Assembly: GCF_018252635.1 (NCBI RefSeq)
Contig: NZ_JAGTXM010000006.1
Location: 310,001-374,000 of the forward strand
Origin: Citrobacter amalonaticus
GTDB taxonomy: Bacteria; Pseudomonadota; Gammaproteobacteria; Enterobacterales; Enterobacteriaceae
DNA length: 64,000 bases
Reading direction: 5' to 3'
Shown here: piece after piece, positions 19,054-28,613 of the stretch
Layout of the letters: each line of letters begins with the position of its first letter
Numbering within the stretch: position 1 is the first letter of the stretch
The notes under the pieces: model-generated
Database searches by the model: none
What the model was told of the DNA's origin: nothing
The model's input: the letters and a program-made list of their open reading frames with translations, nothing else
Program-made: the position numbers and the translations under genes

Positions 19054-21339
19054 TCAGATCTTACATGCGCCGCTTTCGCAGCCATCATCCTGAATGGATG
19101 GCACCAGATCGTCCTGGGCATCTTCCGCACCGTCACGGGTGTTCTGATAATACAGCGTTTTGACCCCGAACTTATAGGCGGTGAGCAGGTCTTTAAGCAA
19201 CTGCTGCATCGGCACTTTTCCTGACGGGAAGCGGGTCGGATCGTAGTTGGTGTTCGCCGAAATCGACTGATCGATAAATTTCTGCATCACGCCAACCAGT
19301 TGCAGGTAACCGTCGTTACCCGGCATTTCCCACAGCAGCTCATAGGCGTTGCCCAGGTGCTCATAATCCGGCACCACCTGGCGCAGGATACCGTCTTTCG
19401 ACGCTTTAATGCTGACGTAACCGCGCGGCGGCTCAATACCGTTAGTGGCGTTCGAGATCTGCGAAGAGGTCTCGGATGGCATCAGAGCGGAGAGCGTTGA
19501 GTTACGCAGACCGTGGGTCTTGATGGACTCACGAAGCGCTTCCCAGTCATGATGCAGCGGCTCGTTGGTGATGGCATCCAGATCTTTCTTGTAGGTATCG
19601 ATCGGCAGAATGCCCTGTGCGTAGGTGGTTTCGTTAAACCACGGGCAGGCGCCTTGTTCAATCGCCAGTTCGTTAGAGGCTTTCAGCAGATAGTACTGAA
19701 TGGCTTCAAACGTTTTGTGCGTCAGGTTGTTGGCGCTGCCGTCGGAGTAACGCACGCCGTGCTTCGCCAGATAGTATGCGTAGTTAATCACGCCAATACC
19801 CAGCGTACGACGCCCCATCGCACCACGTTTAGCGGCCGGGATCGGGTAGTCCTGATAATCTAGCAGCGCATCGAGAGCGCGAACGGCCAGTACCGCCAGC
19901 TCTTCGAGTTCCTCGAGGCTGTTAATCGCTCCCAGGTTGAACGCGGAAAGCGTACACAGGGCGATTTCACCGTTTTCGTCGTTTACATCCATCAGCGGTT
20001 TGGTGGGCAGCGCGATTTCCAGACACAGGTTAGACTGGCGTACCGGTGCGACCTGCGGATCGAACGGGCTGTGGGTGTTGCAGTGGTCGACGTTCTGAAT
20101 GTAGATACGACCGGTAGAGGCGCGTTCCTGCATCATCAGCGAGAACAGTTCAACGGCTTTAACACGCTGTTTGCGAATGCTGTCGTCTTTTTCGTATTTG
20201 GTGTACAGACGCTCGAACTCGTCCTGATCGGCGAAGAACGCGTCATACAGGCCCGGGACGTCGGACGGGCTGAACAGGGTAATGTCTTCACCTTTCAGCA
20301 GACGGGTGTACATCAGTTTGTTGATCTGTACGCCGTAGTCCATGTGACGTACGCGGTTGCCTTCCACGCCACGGTTGTTTTTCAGTACCAGCAGGCTTTC
20401 CACTTCCAGATGCCACATCGGGTAGAACAGCGTGGCCGCACCGCCGCGCACGCCGCCCTGAGAGCAGGATTTTACCGCCGTCTGGAAGTGTTTATAGAAC
20501 GGAATGCAGCCGGTGTGGAACGCTTCGCCGCCGCGAATCGGACTGCCCAGCGCACGGATACGACCCGCGTTGATACCGATACCGGCACGCTGGGAGACGT
20601 ATTTGACAATCGCGCTGGAGGTGGCGTTGATCGAGTCCAGGCTGTCGCCACATTCGATCAGCACGCAGGAGCTGAACTGACGCGTTGGGGTACGCACACC
20701 GGACATGATTGGCGTCGGCAGAGAAATTTTGAACGTCGACACCGCGTCATAAAAACGTTTCACGTATTCCAGACGAGTTTCGCGCGGGTAATTCGAGAAC
20801 AGGCAGGCTGCCACCAGAATGTAGAGGAACTGGGCGCTTTCGTAGATCTCACCGGTCACACGGTTCTGTACCAGATATTTTCCTTCCAGCTGTTTAACGG
20901 CAGCGTAAGAGAAGGTCATATCACGGTCGTGTACGATGAACGAGTCCATCTGCTTGAACTCTTCTTCCGTGTAGTCTTCCAGCAGATGATTGTCGTATTT
21001 GCCCATTTCAACCATTTTCACCACATGGTCAAACAGTTTCGGCGGTTCGAACTCGCCGTAGGCTTTTTTACGCAGATGGAAAATCGCCAGGCGCGCCGCC
21101 AGATATTGATAATCCGGGGCATCGCGGGAGATCAGGTCTGCCGCCGCTTTAATGATCGTTTCATGGATATCGGAGGTCTTGATACCGTCATAAAACTGGA
21201 TGTGGGAACGCAGTTCGACCTGAGAGATCGATACGTTATTCAGTCCTTCTGCCGCCCAATCCAGAACCCGATGGATTTTGTCGAGATTGATGCGCTCTGT
21301 ACTACCATCACGCTTTGTCACCAGCAGACTCTGATTCAT
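19054..21339 (-). CDS. nrdA: NrdA, class Ia ribonucleotide reductase alpha subunit
   Basis: The 761-residue catalytic subunit reducing ribonucleoside diphosphates. An N-terminal ATP-cone (allosteric activity site) is followed by the catalytic barrel. Redox cysteines appear in SSCVLIECG (position 225 region), NLCLEIALP (439) and ALCTLSAFN (462). The C-terminal pair is in DGCESGACKI (754/759). Length equals that of E. coli NrdA. Upstream are DnaA and NrdR boxes linking expression to replication initiation and dNTP level. Confidence 0.98.
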   Translation of the reverse strand: MNQSLLVTKRDGSTERINLDKIHRVLDWAAEGLNNVSISQVELRSHIQFYDGIKTSDIHETIIKAAADLISRDAPDYQYLAARLAIFHLRKKAYGEFEPPKLFDHVVKMVEMGKYDNHLLEDYTEEEFKQMDSFIVHDRDMTFSYAAVKQLEGKYLVQNRVTGEIYESAQFLYILVAACLFSNYPRETRLEYVKRFYDAVSTFKISLPTPIMSGVRTPTRQFSSCVLIECGDSLDSINATSSAIVKYVSQRAGIGINAGRIRALGSPIRGGEAFHTGCIPFYKHFQTAVKSCSQGGVRGGAATLFYPMWHLEVESLLVLKNNRGVEGNRVRHMDYGVQINKLMYTRLLKGEDITLFSPSDVPGLYDAFFADQDEFERLYTKYEKDDSIRKQRVKAVELFSLMMQERASTGRIYIQNVDHCNTHSPFDPQVAPVRQSNLCLEIALPTKPLMDVNDENGEIALCTLSAFNLGAINSLEELEELAVLAVRALDALLDYQDYPIPAAKRGAMGRRTLGIGVINYAYYLAKHGVRYSDGSANNLTHKTFEAIQYYLLKASNELAIEQGACPWFNETTYAQGILPIDTYKKDLDAITNEPLHHDWEALRESIKTHGLRNSTLSALMPSETSSQISNATNGIEPPRGYVSIKASKDGILRQVVPDYEHLGNAYELLWEMPGNDGYLQLVGVMQKFIDQSISANTNYDPTRFPSGKVPMQQLLKDLLTAYKFGVKTLYYQNTRDGAEDAQDDLVPSIQDDGCESGACKI

Positions 21340-21380
21340 GTGGTTTTTACCTGTCCGTGAAAGAAAAAATATCCCCTACA

Positions 21381-21389
21381 TTATCCACA
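21381..21389 (+). promoter_or_regulatory. DnaA box 1 upstream of nrdA
   Basis: TTATCCACA, a perfect 9-base DnaA box, 42 bases before the nrdA start. Confidence 0.85.
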
Positions 21390-21410
21390 ATGCCACCTTG
21401 TGACTAACTC

Positions 21411-21419
21411 TGTGGATAA
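21411..21419 (-). promoter_or_regulatory. DnaA box 2 upstream of nrdA
   Basis: TTATCCACA on the minus strand, opposed to the first box and 30 bases from it. A DnaA box pair upstream of nrdA is known in E. coli. Confidence 0.85.
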
Positions 21420-21467
21420 ATACTATATGTAGGGGTTGAGTGTTAAAGTAAACGCTATATGGTGAGT
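21420..21467 (-). promoter_or_regulatory. Tandem NrdR boxes and nrdA promoter
   Basis: CTATATGTAG (core of 21420-21435) and CTATATGGTG (core of 21452-21467) are 32 bases apart, three helical turns, as in NrdR-repressed nrd promoters. On the minus strand a -35-like TTACTT and a -10-like TATAGT (21427-21422) overlap them, so NrdR binding would block RNA polymerase. The rest of the 21340-21775 gap holds a REP element. Confidence 0.72.
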
Positions 21468-21691
21468 ATTCTAGTTGGGATTCTTTTCAGCACAAGAGTT
21501 GATTTTGAGGTTAAATTGAGGTTGCAAAAGGGTAAGAAAGGCTAAGTGCACGTCGTATAAGGCCTGGCGGGGATGTCAACAATCCATAAAAAAAATAGAT
21601 AATTTGATCGAGTGCTGATTTCTTCAACGAAGGTGAAGAAAGTTCTTATGACCTGGCGCAAATTTTGTGTCATCTGGATACAGACGGGAGA

Positions 21692-21770
21692 TGCCGGATG
21701 GCGACGTAAACGTCTTATCCGGCCTGAGGGCATATTTCCGTAGGCCTGATAAGCGAAGCGCCATCAGGCA
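21692..21770. repeat. REP/BIME element between nrdA and ubiG
   Basis: Two PU units (GCCGGATGGCGACG...TTATCCGGCC and a diverged GCCTGATAAGCG...GCCATCAGGC). It marks the place where E. coli K-12 carries the autotransporter gene yfaL, absent here. Confidence 0.85.
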
Positions 21771-21775
21771 GGGGG

Positions 21776-22504
21776 TTATTCCGCTTTGGCCGTGGTGTGA
21801 ACCATATAATTCACATCGACACCGGGTCCCAGCTTGAAGGTGTTGGTGATAGGGTTGAAATGCAGCCCGGTCATATGGCGTTCCTGCAATACCGTCTGAT
21901 CCACCCAACCTAACAGCTCCGCAGGTTTAATAAATTTTTTCACATCATGTGTCCCTTTCGGCACCATGCGTAAAATATATTCCGCACCGACAACCGCCAT
22001 CAGCCACGATTTGCCGTTACGGTTGAGCGTTGAGAAGAACACGTCGCCGCCGGGTTTCACCAGTTGTGCACAGGCTCTGACCACCGATTGCGGATCGGGC
22101 ACATGCTCCAGCATTTCCATACAGGTCACGACATCGTACTGATGCGCGTGTTTCGCCGCGTGTTCTTCCACGGTTTCTTGCACGTAATCGACCTGAATCC
22201 CGCTCTCCAGCGCATGCAGTTTTGCGACCTGCAACGGCTCAAAGCCCATGTCCAGGCCAGTTACGGTGGCACCTTCACGCGCCATACTCTCGGCCAGAAT
22301 GCCGCCGCCGCAGCCGACGTCGAGCACCTTTTTACCAAACAGACCACCAGAACGCCCGGCAATATAACCCAATCGCAGTGGGTTAATGCGATGCAACGGC
22401 TTAAATTCGCCTTCCAGATCCCACCAGCGTGACGCAACTGCTTCAAACTTCGCAATTTCTTCGTGATCGACGTTGTGGTTTACCGGGGGTTTTTCGGCAT
22501 TCAT
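21776..22504 (-). CDS. ubiG: UbiG, bifunctional ubiquinone O-methyltransferase
   Basis: A 242-residue class I SAM-dependent methyltransferase. It carries out both O-methylations of ubiquinone biosynthesis (on 2-polyprenyl-6-hydroxyphenol and on demethylubiquinol). Motif [19 protein letters not shown] lies at about residues 58-75, with an acidic residue in TGLDMG and motif II in [13 protein letters not shown]. It diverges from gyrA across 146 bases. Confidence 0.97.
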   Translation of the reverse strand: MNAEKPPVNHNVDHEEIAKFEAVASRWWDLEGEFKPLHRINPLRLGYIAGRSGGLFGKKVLDVGCGGGILAESMAREGATVTGLDMGFEPLQVAKLHALESGIQVDYVQETVEEHAAKHAHQYDVVTCMEMLEHVPDPQSVVRACAQLVKPGGDVFFSTLNRNGKSWLMAVVGAEYILRMVPKGTHDVKKFIKPAELLGWVDQTVLQERHMTGLHFNPITNTFKLGPGVDVNYMVHTTAKAE

Positions 22505-22575
22505 CGGGGCTTTTACTCCTTATTTGGCAAGACGAATGAGTATATCAGGCATTCACTCTGAATAAAGTGCGAAGG

Positions 22576-22606
22576 TTTACCTCAATCTGCGCGGTTGTGT
22601 TATAAT
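22576..22606 (+). promoter_or_regulatory. gyrA promoter
   Basis: A consensus -10 TATAAT at 22601-22606 with a -35-like TTTACC at 22576-22581 (long spacer, 18-19 bases), about 45 bases before the gyrA ATG. Long spacers suit promoters induced by DNA relaxation. Confidence 0.7.
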
Positions 22607-22650
22607 TTGCGACCTTTGAATCCGGGATACAGTAGAGGGATAGCGGTTAG

Positions 22651-25287
22651 ATGAGCGACCTTGCGAGAGAAATTACACCGGTCAACATTGAGGAAGAGCT
22701 GAAGAACTCTTATCTGGATTATGCGATGTCGGTCATTGTTGGCCGTGCGCTGCCGGATGTCCGAGATGGCCTGAAGCCGGTACACCGTCGCGTACTTTAC
22801 GCCATGAACGTATTGGGCAATGACTGGAACAAAGCCTATAAGAAATCAGCCCGTGTCGTTGGTGACGTAATCGGTAAATACCACCCGCATGGCGACTCTG
22901 CGGTATACGACACCATTGTCCGTATGGCACAGCCGTTCTCGCTGCGATATATGCTGGTGGATGGCCAGGGGAACTTCGGTTCCATCGATGGCGATTCCGC
23001 AGCGGCGATGCGTTATACGGAAATCCGTCTGGCGAAGATTGCCCATGAGTTAATGGCCGATCTGGAGAAAGAGACGGTTGATTTTGTCGACAACTATGAC
23101 GGCACGGAGAAAATCCCTGACGTTATGCCGACCAAAATCCCTAACCTGTTGGTGAACGGTTCTTCCGGTATTGCGGTAGGGATGGCGACGAACATTCCGC
23201 CGCACAACCTGACTGAAGTGATTAATGGCTGTCTGGCCTATATTGATGACGAAGAGATCAGCGTTGAAGGCCTGATGGAACACATTCCTGGCCCGGATTT
23301 CCCAACGGCGGCGATCATCAACGGTCGTCGTGGTATTGAAGAAGCTTACCGTACCGGTCGCGGCAAAGTGTACATTCGCGCTCGCGCGGAAGTCGAAGCT
23401 GACGCAAAAACCGGTCGTGAAACCATTATCGTGCATGAAATTCCATATCAGGTGAACAAAGCGCGCCTGATCGAGAAAATCGCGGAACTGGTAAAAGACA
23501 AACGCGTTGAAGGCATCAGCGCATTGCGTGACGAGTCTGACAAAGACGGCATGCGTATCGTGATTGAAGTGAAACGCGACGCGGTCGGGGAAGTGGTACT
23601 GAACAACCTCTACTCCCAGACTCAACTGCAGGTCTCTTTCGGTATCAACATGGTGGCACTGCACCATGGTCAGCCGAAGATCATGAACCTGAAAGATATC
23701 ATTTCAGCGTTTGTGCGCCACCGCCGTGAAGTGGTGACCCGCCGTACCATTTTCGAACTGCGTAAAGCCCGCGATCGTGCGCATATCCTTGAAGCACTGG
23801 CGATTGCGCTGGCGAACATCGACCCGATCATTGAGCTGATTCGTCGCGCGCCGACCCCGGCAGAAGCGAAAGCGGCATTGATCGCGCGTCCGTGGGATCT
23901 GGGCAATGTGGCTGCGATGCTGGAACGTGCCGGTGACGACGCTGCGCGTCCGGAATGGCTGGAGCCAGAATTCGGCGTGCGTGACGGTCAGTACTATCTG
24001 ACAGAACAGCAGGCCCAGGCGATTCTGGATCTGCGTCTGCAGAAACTGACCGGTCTTGAGCACGAAAAATTGCTCGACGAATACAAAGAGCTGCTGGAAC
24101 AGATCGCGGAACTGCTGCACATTCTGGGCAGCGCCGATCGCCTGATGGAAGTGATTCGCGAAGAGCTGGAACTGATCCGCGATCAGTTTGGTGATGAGCG
24201 TCGTACCGAAATCACCGCCAACAGCGCCGATATCAATATCGAAGATCTGATCAACCAGGAAGATGTGGTTGTGACCCTGTCTCACCAGGGCTACGTGAAG
24301 TATCAGCCGCTGACCGACTACGAAGCACAACGCCGTGGTGGGAAAGGCAAGTCGGCTGCACGTATTAAAGAAGAAGACTTTATTGACCGTCTGCTGGTGG
24401 CCAACACCCATGACACGATCCTCTGCTTCTCCAGCCGGGGTCGTCTGTACTGGATGAAGGTTTATCAGTTGCCTGAAGCGAGTCGTGGTGCGCGTGGTCG
24501 TCCGATCGTTAACCTGTTGCCGCTGGAAGCCGACGAACGTATTACCGCCATCCTGCCGGTTCGCGAATACGAAGAGGGCGTGAACGTCTTTATGGCGACC
24601 GCCAGCGGCACGGTGAAGAAGACAGCGCTGACTGAATTCAGCCGCCCACGTTCCGCCGGGATTATCGCGGTGAACCTGAACGACGGCGACGAACTGATTG
24701 GCGTGGATCTGACCTCTGGCTCCGACGAAGTCATGCTGTTCTCGGCGGCAGGCAAAGTGGTGCGCTTTAAAGAAGACGCTGTCCGTGCAATGGGTCGTAC
24801 TGCGACCGGCGTACGCGGCATCAAGCTGGCAGGCGAAGATAAAGTTGTCTCCCTGATTATTCCACGTGGCGAAGGTGCGATCCTGACCGTGACGCAAAAT
24901 GGTTACGGTAAGCGTACGGCGGCGGAAGAGTATCCGACCAAGTCCCGTGCGACGCAGGGCGTTATCTCTATCAAAGTAACCGAACGCAACGGTTCTGTTG
25001 TTGGCGCGGTGCAGGTCGATGACTGCGATCAGATCATGATGATTACCGATGCCGGTACGCTGGTGCGTACTCGCGTGTCGGAAATCAGCGTGGTAGGGCG
25101 TAATACTCAGGGCGTGATCCTCATCCGTACTGCGGAAGATGAAAACGTGGTGGGTCTGCAGCGTGTGGCTGAGCCGGTGGATGACGAAGACCTCGACTCT
25201 ATCGACGGTAGCGCGGCGGAAGGGGATGATGATATCGCCCCGGAAGCGGAAACCGACGATGATGCAGCAGATGACGCTGACGAGTAA
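22651..25287 (+). CDS. gyrA: GyrA, DNA gyrase subunit A
   Basis: An 878-residue type IIA topoisomerase subunit that breaks and rejoins DNA during negative supercoiling. The catalytic Tyr122 is in [10 protein letters not shown]. The quinolone-resistance region reads [12 protein letters not shown], with the susceptible residues Ser83 and Asp87. The C-terminal beta-pinwheel has the GyrA-box QRRGGKG. The acidic tail ([22 protein letters not shown] region) is slightly longer than in E. coli (875 residues). A strong terminator follows. Confidence 0.98.
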   Translation: MSDLAREITPVNIEEELKNSYLDYAMSVIVGRALPDVRDGLKPVHRRVLYAMNVLGNDWNKAYKKSARVVGDVIGKYHPHGDSAVYDTIVRMAQPFSLRYMLVDGQGNFGSIDGDSAAAMRYTEIRLAKIAHELMADLEKETVDFVDNYDGTEKIPDVMPTKIPNLLVNGSSGIAVGMATNIPPHNLTEVINGCLAYIDDEEISVEGLMEHIPGPDFPTAAIINGRRGIEEAYRTGRGKVYIRARAEVEADAKTGRETIIVHEIPYQVNKARLIEKIAELVKDKRVEGISALRDESDKDGMRIVIEVKRDAVGEVVLNNLYSQTQLQVSFGINMVALHHGQPKIMNLKDIISAFVRHRREVVTRRTIFELRKARDRAHILEALAIALANIDPIIELIRRAPTPAEAKAALIARPWDLGNVAAMLERAGDDAARPEWLEPEFGVRDGQYYLTEQQAQAILDLRLQKLTGLEHEKLLDEYKELLEQIAELLHILGSADRLMEVIREELELIRDQFGDERRTEITANSADINIEDLINQEDVVVTLSHQGYVKYQPLTDYEAQRRGGKGKSAARIKEEDFIDRLLVANTHDTILCFSSRGRLYWMKVYQLPEASRGARGRPIVNLLPLEADERITAILPVREYEEGVNVFMATASGTVKKTALTEFSRPRSAGIIAVNLNDGDELIGVDLTSGSDEVMLFSAAGKVVRFKEDAVRAMGRTATGVRGIKLAGEDKVVSLIIPRGEGAILTVTQNGYGKRTAAEEYPTKSRATQGVISIKVTERNGSVVGAVQVDDCDQIMMITDAGTLVRTRVSEISVVGRNTQGVILIRTAEDENVVGLQRVAEPVDDEDLDSIDGSAAEGDDDIAPEAETDDDAADDADE

Positions 25288-25310
25288 TTCGCGGGTTTAA
25301 CGACCGCACA

Positions 25311-25336
25311 AAAGGGAGGCGCTGCCTCCCTTTTTT
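25311..25336 (+). terminator. Rho-independent terminator after gyrA
   Basis: AAAGGGAGGC (25311-25320) pairs with GCCTCCCTTT after loop GCT, running into a T-tract to 25336. Confidence 0.92.
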
Positions 25337-25434
25337 ACATCCTGAATTCACCATTTCCCCTTATCAAAAGTTATGTGCGGGGAGTTTTTCTTTCAATGTA
25401 TAAAAATACAAAAATAAATGAATAATTATAACTC

Positions 25435-25500
25435 TGTGAAGGTGCTCACTGTTTGTTCATCCATTTACCGTTAACTTTCCTGTTACCAAACCGCGATATT
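25435..25500 (+). promoter_or_regulatory. CRP site and likely promoter of the glucitol-type PTS operon
   Basis: TGTGA-AGGTGC-TCACT (25435-25450) matches the CRP consensus at 9 of 10 core bases. A promoter-like pair follows: TTAACT at 25471-25476 and GATATT at 25495-25500 (18-base spacer). That puts the CRP centre near -63 of the inferred start, a class I arrangement. This fits carbon-catabolite control of a sugar operon. The rest of the 25337-25643 gap is AT-rich and shows no gene. Confidence 0.6.
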
Positions 25501-25643
25501 TGCGATCCCTTACTGGCAGGAGAGCTGAAAAATTATTAAATAAAATCATCTGAAGTTTTTAAGACAAAAGCGTTGGCTGCCTTCATCTGTCAGTTCACTT
25601 CTGACGGATGAATATACTTATACCTACACGTTGGGAGTTAACT

Positions 25644-26165
25644 ATGATAGTTGAAATTGCAGAAGGCTTTATCCATCTTTTCCAGAGCGCAGGTAAGATA
25701 TTTTCCGGAATGATCGTCAGTACCATTCCGATGCTGATAACCTTAATTTTGACCGTTAATTTTATTATGAAATTAATTGGCCAACAGCGAATGGAAAAAG
25801 TCGCCACCCTGATGGGGAAATCAAAAATATTAACCTACGGAATTTTACCAAGTTTTGCCTGGTTCTTCCTTAGTAGTCCTGGTGCGCTGACGATGGGGAA
25901 ATTTCTACCTGAACGCTGTAAACCTGCTTATCAGGATGCGCTGGGCAGCACCGTACATCCATTGACCTCTCTGTTCCCACACATTGTGCCATCTGAACTC
26001 TTTATCTGGCTGGGGGTAGCCGCAGGCCTGACGCGACTCGATCTGCCCGTCGCCGACCTGGCATTACGTTATATCGCTGCGGGTATTCTACTCGGCTTTA
26101 TCCGTGGTTTTCTTACGGAATATATCTTCACCCGGCTGGAGAAACGCGAACTTAATCAGGAATAA
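25644..26165 (+). CDS. PTS glucitol/sorbitol-family EIIC component (SrlA-like)
   Basis: A 173-residue membrane protein with about four hydrophobic segments. It resembles SrlA (EIIC-Gut) over its whole length: GAEWF-like start, P-rich PSFAWFFLSSPGALTMGKFLPE, then LFPHIVPSELFIWLGVAAGLT matching the family motif around FPHINPGELF. It would form the translocation channel with the C-terminal domain of the third gene. I place the start at ATG 25644 with GGGAG seven bases upstream; the frame is open to 25608. First gene of a four-gene plus-strand operon. The substrate cannot be read from sequence; divergence from SrlA makes glucitol itself uncertain. Confidence 0.88.
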   Translation: MIVEIAEGFIHLFQSAGKIFSGMIVSTIPMLITLILTVNFIMKLIGQQRMEKVATLMGKSKILTYGILPSFAWFFLSSPGALTMGKFLPERCKPAYQDALGSTVHPLTSLFPHIVPSELFIWLGVAAGLTRLDLPVADLALRYIAAGILLGFIRGFLTEYIFTRLEKRELNQE

Positions 26166-26174
26166 GGGAAAACA

Positions 26175-26573
26175 ATGAAAGTACTATTTTCGGCTGACGT
26201 CGTAAAGGCTGGAAGAAAAGTGGAAGAGGGACTGCTTAATGGCATGTTGATTACGTTTAATGACCGCGCTCCGGAAGATTATCTTGATTATGTACTGGTC
26301 ATTAAGAATATTGTTTGTGATGTTTCCCCATTACAAAAAACAATGGATTATGTTCTGCAGATTAATCATCAGACCTGGAATATAACCTGCTGGGGAGAGG
26401 CGGCCTGGCAAAATTTATGTGAGTTAGGTCATGTGACGGTGGTATTTGACGGGGCTGAAAAGCCAATAGCCTATGGTTCATTACACGTAAACAGTCATTG
26501 TTCTCCATCCGTAAATGAATTGAATGGCCCATTGACAATAATGAGGAAAACCAATGAAAACCGTACTGATTAA
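26175..26573 (+). CDS. PTS glucitol/sorbitol-family EIIA component (SrlB-like)
   Basis: A 132-residue cytoplasmic protein resembling SrlB (EIIA-Gut). Shared features are MLITFNDRAPEDYLDY, INHQTWNITCWG and LCELGHVTVVFDG. It should receive phosphate from HPr. The SrlB stretch FIHCHGEL, which I recall as holding the phospho-histidine, aligns here with LVIKNIV (residues 41-47) and has no histidine; His65 and His86 are the remaining candidates. Either another histidine is used or the alignment differs. The gene starts 9 bases after the EIIC gene and overlaps the next by 20 bases. Confidence 0.85.
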   Translation: MKVLFSADVVKAGRKVEEGLLNGMLITFNDRAPEDYLDYVLVIKNIVCDVSPLQKTMDYVLQINHQTWNITCWGEAAWQNLCELGHVTVVFDGAEKPIAYGSLHVNSHCSPSVNELNGPLTIMRKTNENRTD

Positions 26574-27570
26574 AAAAGGTCATTCAGGGATTGGCGATGA
26601 CATGTATTTATATCGCGATACCCGCATGGTAATACTGTCGCTAACCGGGAAAACCATTGATCCGGTCGCGAAAAAACTGGGTGAAATGCTGGACATGACC
26701 GTGGTTAACGGTTTTGACGCCATGCCCGATGATAAGAAAATCCTTTGTGTGGTCATCAACTGTGGCGGTTCACTGCGCTGTGGCATTTATCCGCAGAAAA
26801 GAATCAAGACAATCAACGTGCTACCTACTGGTGCGATGGGGCCGCTGGCGAAATATATCACCGAAGATATCTATGTCTCTGATGTCAGTCTTGAATCGCT
26901 TTCGCTGATTGAAACCATTAATCAACCGGTAACCGGGGGGGAAAATGTTGAACTCAGCGAGCCTCTTCCGGCAGGCAATGCCTGTGCCGTAGCTCACGAT
27001 CGGGTGGAGGCAAAATCACGCGGTTCCGCGACCAACACTGCGCTGGAGTTGATGACGCGTTTTGCGACGGGGATCGGTAACTTTGTCAGCCTGCTTTACT
27101 CCTCGGCGCGTGAATCGGTCGAGCTGTGTATTAAAAACGTGATCCCCTTTATGGCCTTCATCTCGGTTCTGATCGCTCTGGTTCAGGAGACCGCGATTGG
27201 TCAGTGGACCGGGAATGCGCTGTCGCCGCTTGCCGGATCGTTAACCGGCCTGTTTGTGATTGCGATTATCTGTGGTCTGCCCTTCATCTCTCCCATTCTG
27301 GCTCCCGGCGCGGCGATTGCGCAGGTCGTTGGCGTGCTGGTAGGAACGCTAATCGGTAGTGGGGTGGTTTCACCGCTGATGGCGTTGCCGGCGCTATTCG
27401 CGATTAACGTCCAGGTCGGTGCCGACTTCATTCCCGTTGGGCTTTCCATGCAGGAGGCGAAAGAGAAAACCATTCGTCTTGGTGTCCCCTCTTTCTTGCT
27501 GTCACGGATGATTACCGCGCCTCTGGCGGTGGCCATCGGTTATCTGTTTTCGTTTGGCTTATTTAATTGA
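26554..27570 (+). CDS. PTS glucitol/sorbitol-family EIIB-EIIC2 fusion (SrlE-like)
   Basis: A 338-residue protein resembling SrlE. The N-terminal cytoplasmic EIIB domain carries INCGGSLRCGIYPQKRIKT, with Cys70 and Cys76; the latter, in LRCGIYP, is the likely phosphocysteine. A linker (about 125-180) leads to a membrane EIIC2 half with several helices and the LPFISPILAPGAAIAQVVG loop. It transfers phosphate to the incoming sugar. Gene order here is EIIC-EIIA-EIIBC2, whereas the E. coli srl operon has EIIC-EIIBC2-EIIA. It ends 12 bases before the dehydrogenase start. Confidence 0.88.
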   Translation: MKTVLIKKGHSGIGDDMYLYRDTRMVILSLTGKTIDPVAKKLGEMLDMTVVNGFDAMPDDKKILCVVINCGGSLRCGIYPQKRIKTINVLPTGAMGPLAKYITEDIYVSDVSLESLSLIETINQPVTGGENVELSEPLPAGNACAVAHDRVEAKSRGSATNTALELMTRFATGIGNFVSLLYSSARESVELCIKNVIPFMAFISVLIALVQETAIGQWTGNALSPLAGSLTGLFVIAIICGLPFISPILAPGAAIAQVVGVLVGTLIGSGVVSPLMALPALFAINVQVGADFIPVGLSMQEAKEKTIRLGVPSFLLSRMITAPLAVAIGYLFSFGLFN

Positions 27571-27581
27571 GGAAATGTGTA

Positions 27582-28598
27582 ATGAACAAAATCAATGCCG
27601 CGGTGGTGGGGGCCGGTATTTATGGCAAACATCATATCAATGCGTATCACTATAATCCGTGGGTGAACCTGGTGGGATTTTGCGAGATCAATCCGGATAT
27701 TCGCGCCAACGTTGCGGCGGAGTTTCAGGTGCCTGGTTATGCCTCACTTAAAGAGTTGTTTGCCGCGACGGACGTTGATCTGGTGTCAATCGCTACGCCA
27801 GATCCGTTCCACTTTGATGCCACGATTGAGGCCATCAGGGCGGGTAAACATGTGCTCATTGAAAAACCGATGGCGACGACGTCTGCGGAATGCCGGGAAA
27901 TCATCCGCTGCGCGCAGCAGGAGGGAGTGAAGATTGGCGTCGATTACCATAAGCGTTGGGACGGGATGGCACAGCATATTCATCATGAGCTGTTGAAACC
28001 CGAAACCGGCCAGGTCCTGCGTGGCTATATGAGCATGGACGATATTATTGACGTGCCGAAAAACTGGCTGTCATGGGCGAATGAGAGTTCTCCCGTTCAT
28101 TTCCTTGGAACGCATTGTTTTGATTTAATTCGATATTATATGAACGGCGCTAATGCTGTGAGCGTCTATGCGATAGGACAGAAGAAGAAGCTGGTGGCGG
28201 AAGGCATTGATTCCTGGGACACCATTCAGTCCTTCGTTACCTTTGATAATGGTGCGCAATGGACCGTTGAAGTGGGGTGGTGCTTACCACCTTCATTCCC
28301 CAAAGCAAATGATGGTCGTAGTTTTGTTATTACCGAGAATAACTATTATCGTGCCGACGCGCAGTTGCGGGGATATGAAATGTTCACCCCTCAGCGCAGT
28401 GCAACACCCAATTATAATTTTATTAATTACGTTAATAATAAAGCCAGTGGCTATGGGATTCAGCCAATACATGATTTTGTTGAGCACATATTATTTGATG
28501 CCCCTTATTTGGCAACCGCAGATGATGGGCTGCAGGCAACGTTAATTTGCGAAGCCGTGCATCACTCGTTATCGACAGGAAGTATTGTGCAGTTATAA
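27582..28598 (+). CDS. Gfo/Idh/MocA-family NAD(P)-dependent dehydrogenase
   Basis: A 338-residue oxidoreductase. The Rossmann motif VVGAGIYGKHH (Gly10, Gly12, Gly15) binds NAD(P). The family catalytic signature IEKPMA (Lys95) and the GTHCFDLIRYY motif (His178, Asp181) in the C-terminal half are intact. GAGGAAA six bases upstream sets the start at ATG 27582. Its place at the end of a PTS operon suggests it oxidises the phosphorylated substrate, taking the role SrlD (a short-chain dehydrogenase, unrelated fold) plays for glucitol-6-phosphate. The actual substrate is unknown; inositols, amino sugars, aldonates and other polyols are all handled by this family. Confidence 0.88.
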   Translation: MNKINAAVVGAGIYGKHHINAYHYNPWVNLVGFCEINPDIRANVAAEFQVPGYASLKELFAATDVDLVSIATPDPFHFDATIEAIRAGKHVLIEKPMATTSAECREIIRCAQQEGVKIGVDYHKRWDGMAQHIHHELLKPETGQVLRGYMSMDDIIDVPKNWLSWANESSPVHFLGTHCFDLIRYYMNGANAVSVYAIGQKKKLVAEGIDSWDTIQSFVTFDNGAQWTVEVGWCLPPSFPKANDGRSFVITENNYYRADAQLRGYEMFTPQRSATPNYNFINYVNNKASGYGIQPIHDFVEHILFDAPYLATADDGLQATLICEAVHHSLSTGSIVQL

Positions 28599-28613
28599 TT
28601 AACCGACAGCTTA

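Noticed and set aside
20071-21360. 429-codon open frame on the plus strand
   Set aside because: It lies entirely antisense to nrdA, has unusual His/Phe/Val-rich composition and no family resemblance. It is a by-product of nrdA codon usage.
23704-24897. 397-codon open frame antisense to gyrA
   Set aside because: Composition (His, Gln, Phe rich) is typical of the antisense of a highly biased gene; gyrA is unquestionable.
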